Source: Pseudomonadota bacterium (GTDB lineage Bacteria > Pseudomonadota > Gammaproteobacteria > Burkholderiales > JABEVD01). Taken from it: a DNA stretch of 64,000 bases. Below are positions 44,785 through 55,070 of this stretch, in pieces. Under the pieces are notes generated by a model that saw only the letters and a program-made list of their open reading frames with translations, had not been told where the DNA came from and searched no databases. Numbering within the stretch: the first letter of the stretch is position 1; every line of letters begins with the position of its first letter. Made by a program: the position numbers and the translations under genes. The stretch covers positions 43,134 to 107,133 of the forward strand of contig JAKBJU010000007.1 in NCBI GenBank assembly GCA_021835845.1. Reading direction: 5' to 3'.

Positions 44785-45063
44785 CTAAGCCACTTCCTGG
44801 ACGGCTTCCTCTATAAGGCTTTCCGATACTCCCCGCTTTTTCAGGGCGGCTATCAGCCTGGCTTCATGCCCCGCCATGTATTGGGCTTCATCGCGACGCA
44901 ACCCTTCGCTGATGTAAGCCTTCAACAGCGTCTGATATCCCAGCAGTCCCCTGTGGGGTGCAATTTCCTTCAACGATTCCACCACGTCGACGGGGATGCG
45001 CAACGTGATAGAAGTCATGGGACGGTCTTTGGAAAGACGTCTTTTCAATTTATCAGAAAGCAT
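44785..45063 (-). CDS. BrnA-like antitoxin (CopG/RHH)
   Basis: A 92-residue protein starting MLSDKLKRRLSKDRPMTSIT, with the ribbon-helix-helix core TLRIPVDVVESLKEIAPHRG and LLKAYISEGLRRD. BrnA neutralises BrnT and represses the pair. The gene is intact, while its toxin partner directly upstream is broken. Confidence 0.8.
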   Translation of the reverse strand: MLSDKLKRRLSKDRPMTSITLRIPVDVVESLKEIAPHRGLLGYQTLLKAYISEGLRRDEAQYMAGHEARLIAALKKRGVSESLIEEAVQEVA

Positions 45064-45255
45064 ATTTGGATTCCTCGTCAGGTGCGGCGCGGCGGGCCGA
45101 AATAATCCGGATATGATCGCCTTCGAATTCGATATGCACCACATAAAGCAAACGGCCCATTCCGTAAAGCTGACGCCATGCTTGCGCCGGTTTTGTTCGG
45201 CTTTTTTCTCATTCCACACGAAGGTATCGCCACCGATTTCGTGCCAAATATCCAT
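45053..45255 (-). pseudogene. BrnT-like toxin gene with an internal deletion
   Basis: The start encodes FVWNEKKAEQNRRKHGVSFTE, the usual BrnT N-terminus. In a different frame the C-terminus follows: GRLLYVVHIEFEGDHIRIIS and ARRAAPDEESKYAF, ending TGA at 45053-45055, ten bases inside brnA. The roughly 30-40 middle residues are missing and the frame is shifted, so no toxin is made. Confidence 0.75.
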
Positions 45256-45263
45256 AATACCGA

Positions 45264-45292
45264 ATTTTCCATAGATATATGTACTTTGTCAA
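45264..45292 (-). promoter_or_regulatory. Promoter of the broken brnTA pair
   Basis: On the minus strand a perfect -35 TTGACA (45287-45292) stands 17 bases from a -10 GAAAAT (45264-45269). The surrounding ATAGATATATGTAC is AT-rich and partly symmetric, as expected for BrnA autoregulation. It lies in the 163-base gap 45256-45418, where I see nothing else. Confidence 0.6.
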
Positions 45293-45418
45293 TACACATC
45301 CAGCCCATTTTCAGAATTTCCGCCATCAATGCCTCCAGGCGCCGTTAACGCCCAGGCTCATCCATATAGAATTAGCACCGCGCGATTTAAGCTTTATCGC
45401 AATTGCCGGACCGGGGAA

Positions 45419-45616
45419 TCACGCGGCGATCTGTTCGAAGGAAAAATGCGGAACATCCGCCCGATCTCGGGCATGCTCGATGGTCATGGCGCAGATATTC
45501 CCTCTGGCATCCAGCTCAAGCAGCGTGTCTTCATCGAGGTCCCGCGTTTCCGTAATTTCTCCTGCCCTGAACTCGATGTAAAGCGTATCCGTATCCTGAA
45601 AATATTTGATTTTCAT
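45419..45616 (-). CDS. DUF2283 small protein
   Basis: The 65-residue protein begins MKIKYFQDTDTLYIEF and has ETRDLDEDTLLELDARGNI, the DUF2283 (YuzE-like) pattern. Such genes often pair with a short partner like the one overlapping it upstream, and are suspected toxin-antitoxin members. Function unproven. Confidence 0.78.
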   Translation of the reverse strand: MKIKYFQDTDTLYIEFRAGEITETRDLDEDTLLELDARGNICAMTIEHARDRADVPHFSFEQIAA

Positions 45617-45849
45617 GGCGTAAAACCCCGATCAAAAAATGCATTGTGAACCGTCTCGCCGTCTGGAAGAAGCACCACCCTCAAATATTTTCCATCCATC
45701 TCGGGTATCGGCGCCCATCTCCGGATTCTACCATCATGTTGCGCGAATTCTCTTTTCGGATTCTCAATGACATGCTGAATCCATTCGATTTTGATCCCGG
45801 CCCTGTCCGGCCGTTGCCGCATCACAGTGAAATATTGGGTGAATTTCAT
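45613..45849 (-). CDS. Partner of the DUF2283 protein (DUF4258-like)
   Basis: A 78-residue protein starting MKFTQYFTVMRQRPDR, with IEWIQHVIENPKREFAQHDG, RRWAPIPEM and YLRVVLLPDGETVHNAFFDR. This resembles DUF4258-type putative toxins that pair with DUF2283. Overlap with the next gene is four bases. A longer start upstream (45912) would overlap the gcv terminator. Confidence 0.7.
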   Translation of the reverse strand: MKFTQYFTVMRQRPDRAGIKIEWIQHVIENPKREFAQHDGRIRRWAPIPEMDGKYLRVVLLPDGETVHNAFFDRGFTP

Positions 45850-45898
45850 TTGGCCTGTCGTCTTCGCTACAGCAAGTATAGCCGCGAGCAGAAACAAT

Positions 45899-45923
45899 GA
45901 AGGCCCTCGCAAGGAGGGCCTTC
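45899..45923 (-). terminator. Hairpin terminator after gcvP
   Basis: GAAGGCCCTC and GAGGGCCTTC form a perfect 10-base stem with a five-base loop, 36 bases past the gcvP stop. On the minus strand it is followed by ATTGTTT, a weak T-tract. Confidence 0.7.
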
Positions 45924-45958
45924 TGGAGACAGACGGCCATTTCAGGCGGGTTTACAGC

Positions 45959-48808
45959 TCACATGTAGCTCTCGATCGGCGGGCAGGAGCAGATCAAATT
46001 CTTGTCGCCGTACACATTGTCCACTCTTGCGACGGCAGGCCAGAACTTGTTCTCCCGCACCCAGGGCAACGGATACGCCGCCTGCTCGCGGGAGTAGGGG
46101 CGGCTCCAGTTGCTCGAGACCACCGCCTTCGCGGTATGCGGCGCAAGCTTTATGACGTTCTCCTTCTTGTCCGCATGGCCTGAAACAATCGCGTCGATCT
46201 CGCCGCGTATGGTTATCATCGCATCGACGAAGCGGTCGAGCTCGGCTTTCGATTCGCTCTCGGTCGGCTCGACCATCAGGGTGTCCACCACCGGGAATGA
46301 AGTGGTCGGCGCATGAAAGCCGAAATCCATCAGGCGCTTGGCGATGTCCGCCACCTCAATTCCCGCATCGCGCTTGAATTCGCTGCAGTTCAGGATCATT
46401 TCGTGTGCGCAGCGGCCGTGTTCCCCGACATACAAGGTCGAATAATGATCCTTCAGCATTTCCTTGATGTAATTGGCATTCAGGATCGCCATCTTGGTCG
46501 CCTCGGTAAGCCCCGGACCGCCCATCATCCTGATGTACCCGTAGGAAACCAGCAGGATCAGCGCGCTGCCGTAGGGAGCTGCGGAAACCGCATGGATGCC
46601 CTGCTCCCCGCCCGTCTTGACCACCGGATGCGCGGGCAGGAAGGATGCCAGATGTTCGGCCACGCCGATCGGGCCCATGCCGGGTCCGCCGCCGCCATGC
46701 GGAATGGCGAATGTCTTGTGCAGGTTGAGGTGGCACACGTCCGCCCCGATGTTGCCCGGGCTCGTCAGACCTACCTGGGCGTTCATGTTCGCCCCGTCCA
46801 TGTAAACCTGTCCGCCGTTCTCATGCACAATGCGGGTGATATCCATGATGGATGCTTCGTAAACCCCGTGCGTGCTGGGATAGGTGACCATCAGGCAGGA
46901 AAGCCTGTCGCGATGTCGCTCGGCCTTCTCGCGTAAATCTTCCACGTCGATGTTGCCGTTCCTGTCGCATTTCACCACCACGATTTCCATGCCGCACATC
47001 GCAGCGCTCGCGGGATTGGTGCCGTGCGCGGAAGAAGGAATCAGCGCGACGTTGCGGTTCCCTTCGCCGCGCGAGCGATGATAGGCCTGGATCACCAGAA
47101 GCCCGGCATATTCTCCCTGCGCGCCGCTGTTGGGCTGGAAGCTCATCTGCGCAAATCCCGTGATCTCGGAGAGCGCCGCATCCAGCTCCGAAATGATCGA
47201 CTGAAAGCCCGCCGCCTGATCGAGCGGCACGAAAGGATGCAGGTTGGCGAATTCTGGCCAGGAGAGCGGCAAAAGTTCGGCAGCCGCGTTCAGCTTCATG
47301 GTGCAGGAACCCAGCGGGATCATCGAATGGGTCAATGAGAGATCCTTGTTTTCCAGCCGCTTGATGTAGCGCATCATCTCCGTTTCGGAATGGTAGGCGC
47401 TGAATACAGGATGGGTCAGGATGGCCGATTCCCTGACTTTGATGCCCATGACCTGACCACTCAGTTGCTCCTCGCTCAATCGGGGAGCCGATTTTCCGGC
47501 TGCTTTCGCGAAAACGGCGAGGATGGCGTCGAGATCGGCAAGCGATGTGGTTTGATCGAGCGAAATCGAGAGCCCGTCATTGCCGTACAGGAAATTGATC
47601 TGCGCCGCCTCCGACAATTCGCGAATCTTCACGTTGTCGGTATGCAGCAGTTTCAGTGTGTCGAAGAAGTTTTCATGGGCAACATGGAAGCCGAGCTTCT
47701 TCAATTCCTCGGCAAGCAGCACGGCGGAAAGATGAACCCGTCTGGCGATGCCACGCAATCCCTCCGCGCCATGATAAACCGCATACATGCCAGCCATGAT
47801 CGCGAGCAGCGCCTGAGCGGTGCAGATATTGGAAGTGGCTTTCTCGCGGCGGATATGCTGTTCTCGGGTCTGCAGCGCCATGCGCAGCGCGGGATTGCCG
47901 TCTGCATCGACCGACACGCCGATGATGCGGCCCGGCATCGAGCGCTTGAAGGCATCGCGGCAGGCGAAATAGGCGGCGTGCGGGCCGCCGTAGCCCATCG
48001 GCACCCCGAAGCGCTGGGTGGAACCCAGCACGATATCGGCGCCCCATTCGCCCGGAGGAGTGAGCAGCACCAGACTCAGTATGTCCGCAGCCACCGCGAC
48101 GGTCATGCCGCGCGCCTTTGCGCGGCTGACGAAATCGCCATAGTCGTGAACCGCGCCGCTTGCAGCCGGATATTGAAGCAGCGCGCCGTACATCGAGTCG
48201 TTCAGGGTGACCGTCCTGAAATCGCCGATCACGAGCTCAATGCCAAGAGGCCTTGCGCGCGTCTTGAGCAATTCGATGGTTTGCGGAAAGCATTCGTCGG
48301 ACACGAAAAAGCTGTTTTTACCCACGGCTTCCCGCGAGCGCAGGCCATGCAGCATGGTCATCGCCTCCGCCGCTGCGGTCGCCTCGTCCAAGAGCGAAGC
48401 ATTGGCGATTTCCATTCCGGTCAGATCGACCACCATGGTCTGGAAATTCAGCAGCGCTTCCAGCCGCCCCTGCGCGATTTCGGCCTGATAGGGCGTATAG
48501 GCGGTATACCATCCGGGGTTTTCCAGTATGTTGCGCTGGATCACGGGAGGCAGAACCGTGCCGTAATAGCCCAGACCGATGTAGCTCCTGTACAGCTTGT
48601 TTTTCGCCGCAATGCCGCGAAGATGCGCCAGATATTCATATTCCGGCATGCCCTCAGGCAGGCTCAGCGGCTTCTTCAGACGAATCCCTTGCGGGATGAT
48701 CTCGTCGATCAATTGATCGAGGGAAGAAGCATTTATTTTTTCCAGCATGTCCCGAACGTCCTGTTCGGAGGGACCATTGTGGCGTTTTGCAAATTGTTCG
48801 GAATTCAT
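45959..48808 (-). CDS. gcvP: Glycine dehydrogenase (decarboxylating) GcvP
   Basis: The 949-residue single-chain P-protein starts [18 protein letters not shown] and has duplicated PLP-enzyme halves; the catalytic lysine lies in [16 protein letters not shown], with [15 protein letters not shown] upstream. It decarboxylates glycine and passes the aminomethyl group to GcvH. Last gene of gcvT-gcvH-gcvP, so it should be controlled by the glycine riboswitch upstream of gcvT. A longer in-frame start enters gcvH and is unlikely. Confidence 0.97.
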   Translation of the reverse strand: MNSEQFAKRHNGPSEQDVRDMLEKINASSLDQLIDEIIPQGIRLKKPLSLPEGMPEYEYLAHLRGIAAKNKLYRSYIGLGYYGTVLPPVIQRNILENPGWYTAYTPYQAEIAQGRLEALLNFQTMVVDLTGMEIANASLLDEATAAAEAMTMLHGLRSREAVGKNSFFVSDECFPQTIELLKTRARPLGIELVIGDFRTVTLNDSMYGALLQYPAASGAVHDYGDFVSRAKARGMTVAVAADILSLVLLTPPGEWGADIVLGSTQRFGVPMGYGGPHAAYFACRDAFKRSMPGRIIGVSVDADGNPALRMALQTREQHIRREKATSNICTAQALLAIMAGMYAVYHGAEGLRGIARRVHLSAVLLAEELKKLGFHVAHENFFDTLKLLHTDNVKIRELSEAAQINFLYGNDGLSISLDQTTSLADLDAILAVFAKAAGKSAPRLSEEQLSGQVMGIKVRESAILTHPVFSAYHSETEMMRYIKRLENKDLSLTHSMIPLGSCTMKLNAAAELLPLSWPEFANLHPFVPLDQAAGFQSIISELDAALSEITGFAQMSFQPNSGAQGEYAGLLVIQAYHRSRGEGNRNVALIPSSAHGTNPASAAMCGMEIVVVKCDRNGNIDVEDLREKAERHRDRLSCLMVTYPSTHGVYEASIMDITRIVHENGGQVYMDGANMNAQVGLTSPGNIGADVCHLNLHKTFAIPHGGGGPGMGPIGVAEHLASFLPAHPVVKTGGEQGIHAVSAAPYGSALILLVSYGYIRMMGGPGLTEATKMAILNANYIKEMLKDHYSTLYVGEHGRCAHEMILNCSEFKRDAGIEVADIAKRLMDFGFHAPTTSFPVVDTLMVEPTESESKAELDRFVDAMITIRGEIDAIVSGHADKKENVIKLAPHTAKAVVSSNWSRPYSREQAAYPLPWVRENKFWPAVARVDNVYGDKNLICSCPPIESYM

Positions 48809-48830
48809 CGGATCTCGAAATAAAAGGGGT

Positions 48831-49220
48831 TCAGTGTGCTTCGCTTTCCACGACGGACCGATAGGCGGCGGCATCGAGCAATGCGCCCAGATCCGAAGCA
48901 TTCTCCGGTTTCATTTTGAACATCCAGGCAGAAAACGCATCCTCGTTGATTTTTTCAGGAGAACCATCAAGATCACCGTTGATCGCCACAATTTCGCCGG
49001 AGATGGGCGCATAAACGTCGGATGCCGCCTTCACCGATTCGACCACAGCGCACTCCTCGCCCTTCGAGACCTTTCGGCCAACTTCAGGGGTTTCGACAAA
49101 AACCATGTCGCCCAGCAGGCTCTGTGCATGATCGGTAATTCCGACGGTCACGCTGCCGTCATCTTCAAGCCTCACCCACTCGTGAGATGCAGTGTATTTC
49201 AGATTTCCGGGAATATTCAT
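48831..49220 (-). CDS. gcvH: Glycine cleavage system H protein
   Basis: A 129-residue lipoyl carrier beginning [17 protein letters not shown], with the lipoylated lysine at residue 64 in [16 protein letters not shown]. It shuttles the aminomethyl group between GcvP, GcvT and the L-protein. It lies 22 bases before gcvP. Confidence 0.97.
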   Translation of the reverse strand: MNIPGNLKYTASHEWVRLEDDGSVTVGITDHAQSLLGDMVFVETPEVGRKVSKGEECAVVESVKAASDVYAPISGEIVAINGDLDGSPEKINEDAFSAWMFKMKPENASDLGALLDAAAYRSVVESEAH

Positions 49221-49232
49221 GTTCTCTCCAGT

Positions 49233-50306
49233 TCAGATCAGGGATTTGCCGTTTCTTGCAAACGGATATTTCACAACCTTGGCGCGCAGCAGCTTGTCCC
49301 GCACCATTACTCGAACTTCTTCGCCTGCAGCCACCTCCTTCGGGATCCTCGCCAGGGCGATCGACTGCTCGAGCGTGGGGGAAAAGCTGCCGCTGGTGAT
49401 TTCCCCTTCGCCACGGGAAGTCGACACCTTCTGGTGGCTCCTCAGCACCCCCCGGTCGATCAGAAGCAGGCCTGCGAGCTGGTATTTCAAGGGCCTTTCG
49501 AGGAGCGCCGCCTTGCCGATGAAATCCCGCTCGCTCTTCAGATCCACGGTCCAGGCGAGCCCGGCCTCCAATGGATTCACCGTTTCGTCCATGTCCTGCC
49601 CGTAAAGATTCATTCCGGCTTCCAGCCTCAGGGTGTCGCGCGCGCCGAGGCCGATGGGCTTCACGCCCTGCTCCGCCAGCGTCGCCCAGAAGAAGGGGGC
49701 GGCCTTGGCGGGAATCATGATTTCGAAACCGTCCTCCCCGGTATAACCGGTACGCGCGATGAACATCGTGCCCATTTCCGCCGCGCTGAAAGGAATCAGG
49801 CGCTCGGTGATCTCCCGGCTGCCCGGAAGCGCCTCCCAGACTTTCTCGCGGGCATTCGGCCCCTGCACGGCGATCATGGCCAGATCCCGCTTTGGGCTGA
49901 TTTCGACTGAATAGCCTGTCGCCTGCTTTTCCATCCAGGCGATGTCTTTCTCGGCCGTTCCGGCATTGACGACGATCCTGAACCAGGATTCGTCCATGTA
50001 ATAGATGATGAGATCGTCGATCACCCCGCCTTCCCCGTTGAGCATGGCCGAATAGAGCGCCTTGCCCGGCGTCCGGAGCTTGTCGACATTGTTTGCGACG
50101 AGATGGCTGAGATAATTGCGGCTGTCTTTGCCCCTGATATCGAGAACCTGCATGTGGGAGACGTCGAACATCCCGCAATCGCGCCTGACCTGATGATGCT
50201 CCTCGATCTGGGAGCCGTAATGGAGCGGCATTTCCCACCCGCCGAAATCGACGAGCTTGGCGCCCATGTCGCTGTGAGCCTGGTAGAGCGGCGTTCTTTT
50301 GAGCAT
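49233..50306 (-). CDS. gcvT: Aminomethyltransferase GcvT
   Basis: The 357-residue T-protein starts [20 protein letters not shown], with [37 protein letters not shown] (folate-site Asp), [11 protein letters not shown] and [18 protein letters not shown]. It makes methylene-tetrahydrofolate and ammonia from the aminomethyl-lipoyl intermediate. First gene of the operon; a tandem riboswitch lies directly upstream. Confidence 0.97.
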   Translation of the reverse strand: MLKRTPLYQAHSDMGAKLVDFGGWEMPLHYGSQIEEHHQVRRDCGMFDVSHMQVLDIRGKDSRNYLSHLVANNVDKLRTPGKALYSAMLNGEGGVIDDLIIYYMDESWFRIVVNAGTAEKDIAWMEKQATGYSVEISPKRDLAMIAVQGPNAREKVWEALPGSREITERLIPFSAAEMGTMFIARTGYTGEDGFEIMIPAKAAPFFWATLAEQGVKPIGLGARDTLRLEAGMNLYGQDMDETVNPLEAGLAWTVDLKSERDFIGKAALLERPLKYQLAGLLLIDRGVLRSHQKVSTSRGEGEITSGSFSPTLEQSIALARIPKEVAAGEEVRVMVRDKLLRAKVVKYPFARNGKSLI

Positions 50307-50349
50307 GACATCCTCGGCAATGAAAAAAGGGGAAGCCCGGTCGAGCTTC

Positions 50350-50516
50350 ACCCTTCTGTCCTTTATACCTGAGAGATTGCAGGATGCCTGCGTGCCCCTT
50401 CGGTGGCTGAGATGATCAGCACTCTCCAGAATAGCCTGCATTCAGCGGTTCTTCGGCCTGAGCGATTCCGGGCAGTTGCGCCTTCGGCGGTGCCTTGCGG
50501 CACGCTCTCCCACTGA
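50350..50516 (-). ncRNA. Tandem glycine riboswitch upstream of gcvT
   Basis: The minus strand shows both aptamers of the classic design. Aptamer 1 begins GGGAGAGCG (from about 50512) with GCCGAAGGCGCAA and CGCTCAGGC; aptamer 2 begins CTGGAGAGTGC with CCACCGAAGGGGC and AATCTCTCAGGTATAAAGGACAG. The gcvT start is about 45 bases further. Glycine binding turns such operons on. Confidence 0.93.
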
Positions 50517-50625
50517 TGCATTTGACGGCAAACTGCACTATACCGGAGCGCCATTTGGCTGGCAAGCCTGAAACTTATTCGGCCCTGTCCTGCCTAACCG
50601 GCTGAACGATCACAAAGGGAATCCC

Positions 50626-51045
50626 ATGGAAGACGACAAGAAGCCGCTGCTTCATCAGAAATTCGAGCAGGCCGTCACCGCAATACTCGCCGTCCTGATT
50701 TCGATCATGGTTCTCGCTGCATTATGGGGATTGGTCATCGAAATCTACCATCTGGTTCTGCACAGCGCGCTCAACCATCTCGACCACCAGGCTTTCCAGT
50801 CTGTTTTCAGCATGATCCTGACCTTGCTCATCGCGCTGGAATTCAGCCATTCGATCGTGCACCCCTCCTCCAGAAGTTCCGGAGTGATCAAGGCCAGAGC
50901 CATCGTGCTGATTGCAATCCTGGCCGTGTCGAGGCAATTCATCGTTTTCGAACTGCAGACGGACTCGGCAACCATTCTCGCAGCGCTCGCCATTTCGCTC
51001 CTGGCGCTCGGGATCGTGTACCGGTTGATCAGGGATCAGGGGTAG
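50626..51045 (+). CDS. PsiE-family membrane protein (phosphate-starvation-inducible E)
   Basis: A 139-residue protein with four membrane segments: AVTAILAVLISIMVLAALWG, then FSMILTLLIALEFSHSI, AIVLIAILAVSRQFIVF and ILAALAISLLALGIVY. The pattern ALEFSHSI..., ARAIVLIAILAVSRQFIV is that of the PsiE family. In E. coli psiE is Pho-induced; the role is unknown. No convincing Pho box lies upstream here. Its end overlaps the convergent DUF3426 gene by ten bases. Confidence 0.82.
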   Translation: MEDDKKPLLHQKFEQAVTAILAVLISIMVLAALWGLVIEIYHLVLHSALNHLDHQAFQSVFSMILTLLIALEFSHSIVHPSSRSSGVIKARAIVLIAILAVSRQFIVFELQTDSATILAALAISLLALGIVYRLIRDQG

Positions 51046-51848
51046 AAAAGGTATAGCCGGTATCCGCTCGCCTGGAGCGTTCCGGCATCAAGATGCAGCC
51101 CAACATTCACGGCGGCATTGGCGGGAATGCCTTCTCCGACCCTGGCATCCTTGGGAAGGTAATCGGAAGGCCTGAAAATCTTCCTCGCCAAGGGGGCATC
51201 CTGGGCATCCGTCAGCGTGAGTTCGATCAGCGGATATTTCTGCGCGAAAGGCGCGCTGTTCCTGATCGATGCATGAAGATCGATCGCGCCGATCCGTCCG
51301 GGCTGGTTCTGCAGACTGGAAGACTCGATCCCGACGAGATCGATCTTTTCCGGAAGGGGAATGGCGCAGCCCAAGAGAGCGCAGGAAGCCTGCAGGTAAG
51401 GCTTCAGCCCGGGCAGTTCGATGCCGATTTCCATCCTGAAATAATAAACGGCCTGGGCGAGCAGCGAAACAACAAGCAGCGCCGATCCGAGGCCCCATAC
51501 CCGGTCGAACTTCGAAGGTTTCTTTCCGACGAAAAATTCCTCCATCGGCTCCTCCGGAAGCACCTCGAGTTCCGCTTGCTGCAAGGGCTCTTCAGGAGGC
51601 TCGGGAGTGGACACTGTCTCGCCAGAAGGCTCCGGAGCATGAACGGACGCTTCCTGCACAGGCGCTTCAGGAACGGCTCCCGGCGCTTCGATTTCGTCCG
51701 GCGCATCGTGAGTGGTGGAAAGACTGTCGAAGGCATTGAATACTTCGGAGCAGTGCCCGCACCTGACCAGGCCGTGATGCATCTTCAAGACGGAAGAAGT
51801 GATCCTGAAGGAAGTCCTGCAATGCGGACAGCGAGTCACCATGCTCAT
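51036..51848 (-). CDS. Zinc-ribbon and DUF3426 protein
   Basis: The 270-residue protein starts with an MJ0042-type zinc ribbon (RCPHCRTSFRIT and VRCGHCSEVFNAF), then a long acidic proline-rich linker, a membrane segment (VWGLGSALLVVSLLAQAVYYF) and a C-terminal DUF3426 domain (SCALLGCAIPLPEKIDLVGI). Such proteins commonly follow prmA in betaproteobacteria; function is unknown. Confidence 0.9.
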   Translation of the reverse strand: MSMVTRCPHCRTSFRITSSVLKMHHGLVRCGHCSEVFNAFDSLSTTHDAPDEIEAPGAVPEAPVQEASVHAPEPSGETVSTPEPPEEPLQQAELEVLPEEPMEEFFVGKKPSKFDRVWGLGSALLVVSLLAQAVYYFRMEIGIELPGLKPYLQASCALLGCAIPLPEKIDLVGIESSSLQNQPGRIGAIDLHASIRNSAPFAQKYPLIELTLTDAQDAPLARKIFRPSDYLPKDARVGEGIPANAAVNVGLHLDAGTLQASGYRLYLFYP

Positions 51849-51858
51849 GGTCGAATTC

Positions 51859-52746
51859 CTATGTACGCTTTTTCCCCGCGAGACATGCCCACCCCTCGCT
51901 CAGGACAGGCTCCTTCATTTCAAACCACTGCGCGTAAATCGCCAGGACTTCCGGCGCCTGCCGCTCCAGAATGCCGGACAGCACGATTCGATCCCTCGCG
52001 GACTCCGCGAGCAGGGGAGCGAGCAGCTTCAGCGGATTGGTCAGAATGTTTGCGACGACGATATCGTAGGTTCTGCGCGGGGCTTCCCGTGGCGTGAAAA
52101 AAGGGATTTCCACCCGATTCTGCTCCGCATTCTGCCTGCTCGAAAGAATCGCCTGGGGATCGATGTCGATGCCGACCGCAAGGGATGCGCCGAGCTTCAT
52201 TGCCGCGATGGCGAGAATTCCGGAGCCGCATCCGTAATCGAGGATCTCCTCCCCGCCTGCGATGTGTTCATCGAGCCACTCCAGGCAGAGCCTCGTGGTG
52301 GGATGGCTGCCCGTTCCGAAAGCAAGCCCGGGATCCAGGACGAGATTCACCGCATCGGGTTCCGGGCTGTCATGCCAGGTCGGCGTAATCCACAGCCGAT
52401 CCGAAATCCTGATCGGAGAAAACTGGGATTGCGTCAGCCTGACCCAATCCTGCTCCTGAACTTGCCCGATGACATAGTCCGGCACATGATCGAGTCCCGC
52501 CTTTCCTGCCGCCTCCTGGACCAGATGTTCGGGATCGGCTCCGGGATTGAAAAGCGCCGTGACCCTTGCGGTGTCCCACATCTTCCCGCAGGGCTCCTCG
52601 GGCTCGTTGAATATGGGCTGCTCAATCGGCGTCCCGGCATTGGGATCGTGAATGTCGACCGAAATCGCACCGATCTCGAGAAGCGCATCGCTGAATGATT
52701 CCGCCTCCCGGGCACCGATCTCAGCAGTGATCGACAGCCAGGTCAT
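51859..52746 (-). CDS. prmA: Ribosomal protein L11 methyltransferase PrmA
   Basis: A 295-residue enzyme: N-terminal substrate domain, then the SAM-binding core with LVLDPGLAFGTGSHPTTRLC, ILDYGCGSGILAIAAMKLGA, GIDIDPQA and DIVVANILTNPL. It trimethylates L11. The position after accC, one base away, is the usual one. Confidence 0.96.
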   Translation of the reverse strand: MTWLSITAEIGAREAESFSDALLEIGAISVDIHDPNAGTPIEQPIFNEPEEPCGKMWDTARVTALFNPGADPEHLVQEAAGKAGLDHVPDYVIGQVQEQDWVRLTQSQFSPIRISDRLWITPTWHDSPEPDAVNLVLDPGLAFGTGSHPTTRLCLEWLDEHIAGGEEILDYGCGSGILAIAAMKLGASLAVGIDIDPQAILSSRQNAEQNRVEIPFFTPREAPRRTYDIVVANILTNPLKLLAPLLAESARDRIVLSGILERQAPEVLAIYAQWFEMKEPVLSEGWACLAGKKRT

Positions 52747-52747
52747 T

Positions 52748-54106
52748 TCATTCCGGGGGAGCGAGGCTCGCCAGCTTCTGTTCGAGATAATGGATGCTGG
52801 TGCCGCCGCGGACGAAGGCAGCGTCCAGGAGAAGCTGGCGATGCAGCGGAATGTTCGTGTCTATGCCTTCGACGATCATTTCCGAAAGCGCGCTGCGCAT
52901 TCTGGCGAAGGCCTGCTCCCTCGTCTCTCCGTAAGCGATCACTTTGCCGATCATCGAGTCGTAATGGGGGGGGACGAAGTAATTGTGGTAAACGTGGGAA
53001 TCCACCCTGATTCCGGGCCCGCCCGGGGTATGGTAGGCGGTGATCCGGCCCGGGGAAGGGGTAAGCTTGAAAGGGTGTTCCGCATTGATCCTGCACTCGA
53101 TCGCATGCCCCCTGAACTGGATGTCGCGCTGTCGGAAACCGAGTTTCTGGCTGGCAGCGATGCGGATCTGTTCCTGAACGATGTCGACCCCGGTGATCAT
53201 TTCCGTGACGGGATGCTCGACCTGAACGCGCGTGTTCATCTCGATGAAGTAGAACTCGTCGTCCTCGTAGAGAAATTCGAAGGTTCCGGCTCCGCGATAG
53301 CCTATCTTTCGGCATGCTTCCGCGCAGCGTTCGCCTATCTTGTTCCTGAGGCGCAGGGGAATGCCGAATGCGGGCGCTTCCTCGATGATCTTCTGGTGCC
53401 GCCGCTGCATCGAGCAGTCCCGCTCCCCGAGATGGACCGCATTGCCGTGCTCGTCTGCAAGCACCTGGATTTCGATGTGCCTCGGATTTTCCAGATATTT
53501 CTCGGCATAAACCATGGGATTGCCGAAAGCGGCCTGGGCTTCGCTCCGGGTCATCGTCACCGCATTCAAAAGGGCTGCCTCGGTATGGACCACCCGCATG
53601 CCTCTCCCGCCGCCGCCGCCAGCAGCCTTGATGATCACCGGATAGCCTATGCTGCGCACGATTTTCACGATTTCAGCGGGCGACTCGGGAAGCGCGCCAT
53701 CATAACCCGGCACACAGGGCACGCCGGCACGCTTCATGGCATTCTTCGCGCTCACCTTGTCCCCCATCATCCTGATGGTGTCGGGGCGAGGACCGATGAA
53801 AACGAATCCGCTCTTTTCCACGCGTTCGGCGAAATCGGCATTCTCGGAAAGGAAACCATAGCCCGGATGGATCGCCTGCGCATCGGTAACTTCGGCTGCG
53901 CTGATGATCGCGGGAATATTGAGGTAGCTCAGGGACGAAGGGGCGGGACCTATGCAGACCGACTCGTCCGCAAGCCTGACATATTTCGCATCGGCATCGG
54001 CTTCGGAATGCACCGCAACTGTCTTGATGTTGAGCTCGCGGCAGGCGCGCTGGATCCTCAGGGCAATCTCGCCCCTGTTGGCTATAAGAATTTTCTCGAA
54101 CATCAA
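52748..54106 (-). CDS. accC: Acetyl-CoA carboxylase, biotin carboxylase subunit
   Basis: The 452-residue ATP-grasp enzyme has [20 protein letters not shown], the glycine-rich loop [53 protein letters not shown] and [20 protein letters not shown]. It carboxylates the biotin of AccB, the first step of fatty-acid synthesis. Eleven bases separate it from accB. Confidence 0.97.
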   Translation of the reverse strand: MMFEKILIANRGEIALRIQRACRELNIKTVAVHSEADADAKYVRLADESVCIGPAPSSLSYLNIPAIISAAEVTDAQAIHPGYGFLSENADFAERVEKSGFVFIGPRPDTIRMMGDKVSAKNAMKRAGVPCVPGYDGALPESPAEIVKIVRSIGYPVIIKAAGGGGGRGMRVVHTEAALLNAVTMTRSEAQAAFGNPMVYAEKYLENPRHIEIQVLADEHGNAVHLGERDCSMQRRHQKIIEEAPAFGIPLRLRNKIGERCAEACRKIGYRGAGTFEFLYEDDEFYFIEMNTRVQVEHPVTEMITGVDIVQEQIRIAASQKLGFRQRDIQFRGHAIECRINAEHPFKLTPSPGRITAYHTPGGPGIRVDSHVYHNYFVPPHYDSMIGKVIAYGETREQAFARMRSALSEMIVEGIDTNIPLHRQLLLDAAFVRGGTSIHYLEQKLASLAPPE

Positions 54107-54116
54107 AAAGCTCCGG

Positions 54117-54560
54117 TCATTCGATCACGAACAGGGGCTCGCCGAATTCGACGGGCTGGCCGTTCTCGACCAGAATCGCCTTGATCACGCCGGTCTTGTC
54201 AGATTCGATCTCGTTCAGCAGCTTCATCGCTTCAATGATGCAAAGCGTCTGGCCCGCTTCCACGCTGCTTCCGACTTCGACGAAAGCATTGGCCCCCGGG
54301 GACGGGGAGCGGTAGAAGGTGCCCACCATCGGGGATTTGAGGACATGCCCCGAAGGCGCCTCCGCGGCCGGCGCTGCGGAGGCCGGCATTGCGGCGGGCG
54401 CGCCCACCGGAACATGATGCACCTGAGGATGCTGCGCATAGACAGGCTGGGAAGACGCCCGACTGATGCGCACAGTTTCCTCCCCTTCCGTAATTTCAAG
54501 TTCGGAAATGCCGGACTGCTCGACAAGATCGATCAGTTTTTTCAGTTTTCTCAAGTCCAT
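54117..54560 (-). CDS. accB: Biotin carboxyl carrier protein of acetyl-CoA carboxylase
   Basis: The 147-residue protein has an N-terminal helical part ([20 protein letters not shown]), an Ala/Pro linker and the biotinyl domain with [10 protein letters not shown], Lys113 being biotinylated. It swings biotin between AccC and the carboxyltransferase. Confidence 0.97.
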   Translation of the reverse strand: MDLRKLKKLIDLVEQSGISELEITEGEETVRISRASSQPVYAQHPQVHHVPVGAPAAMPASAAPAAEAPSGHVLKSPMVGTFYRSPSPGANAFVEVGSSVEAGQTLCIIEAMKLLNEIESDKTGVIKAILVENGQPVEFGEPLFVIE

Positions 54561-54563
54561 AAT

Positions 54564-55007
54564 TCAATCCCTGGAAGAATGTTGAAGCGCATATTGCAGC
54601 GCAAGCTCGTATCCCTTGGCGCCCAAACCGCTGATCACGCCCACCGCAAGGTCAGAGAAATAGGATTCGGCGCGGAAAGCCTCGCGGGCGAAGATATTGG
54701 AAAGATGCACCTCTATGAAGGGCAGCGCCACGGCAGCCAGCGCATCGCGCATCGCCACACTGGTGTGCGTGTAGGCTGCCGGATTGATGATGATGAAATC
54801 GGTGCCATCCTGCCCCGCAGCCTGAATGCGGTCGATCAGGCCGGATTCAGCGTTGCTCTGAAAGCACGCCAGCCTCGACCCCGAGTTTTCCGCAATCGAC
54901 GCCAGACGGGCATTTATGCCGTCTAGGGTATCGCTGCCGTAAATGCCAGGTTCACGGGTTCCCAACAGATTGAGGTTGGGTCCATGCAATACGAGTATAT
55001 TTTTCAC
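54564..55007 (-). CDS. aroQ: 3-dehydroquinate dehydratase, type II
   Basis: The 147-residue enzyme has [21 protein letters not shown] (the catalytic Tyr follows), the [16 protein letters not shown] loop and [17 protein letters not shown]. Third step of the shikimate pathway. I place the start at GTG 55007, which aligns with the usual initiator; a TTG six codons earlier is the alternative. Three bases before accB. Confidence 0.95.
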   Translation of the reverse strand: MKNILVLHGPNLNLLGTREPGIYGSDTLDGINARLASIAENSGSRLACFQSNAESGLIDRIQAAGQDGTDFIIINPAAYTHTSVAMRDALAAVALPFIEVHLSNIFAREAFRAESYFSDLAVGVISGLGAKGYELALQYALQHSSRD

Positions 55008-55070
55008 CGCGCAAGTTTGCCGCAAATGAGGTGCATTTGTCCAGCTTTCGGCAGGATTTTATCGTCCAAT

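Noticed and set aside
50585..50613. Possible Pho box before the psiE-like gene (CTGTCCT ... CGATCAC, 22 bases apart)
   Set aside because: The middle repeat (AACCGGC) does not match and the two outer ones have two mismatches each, so it is no better than chance.
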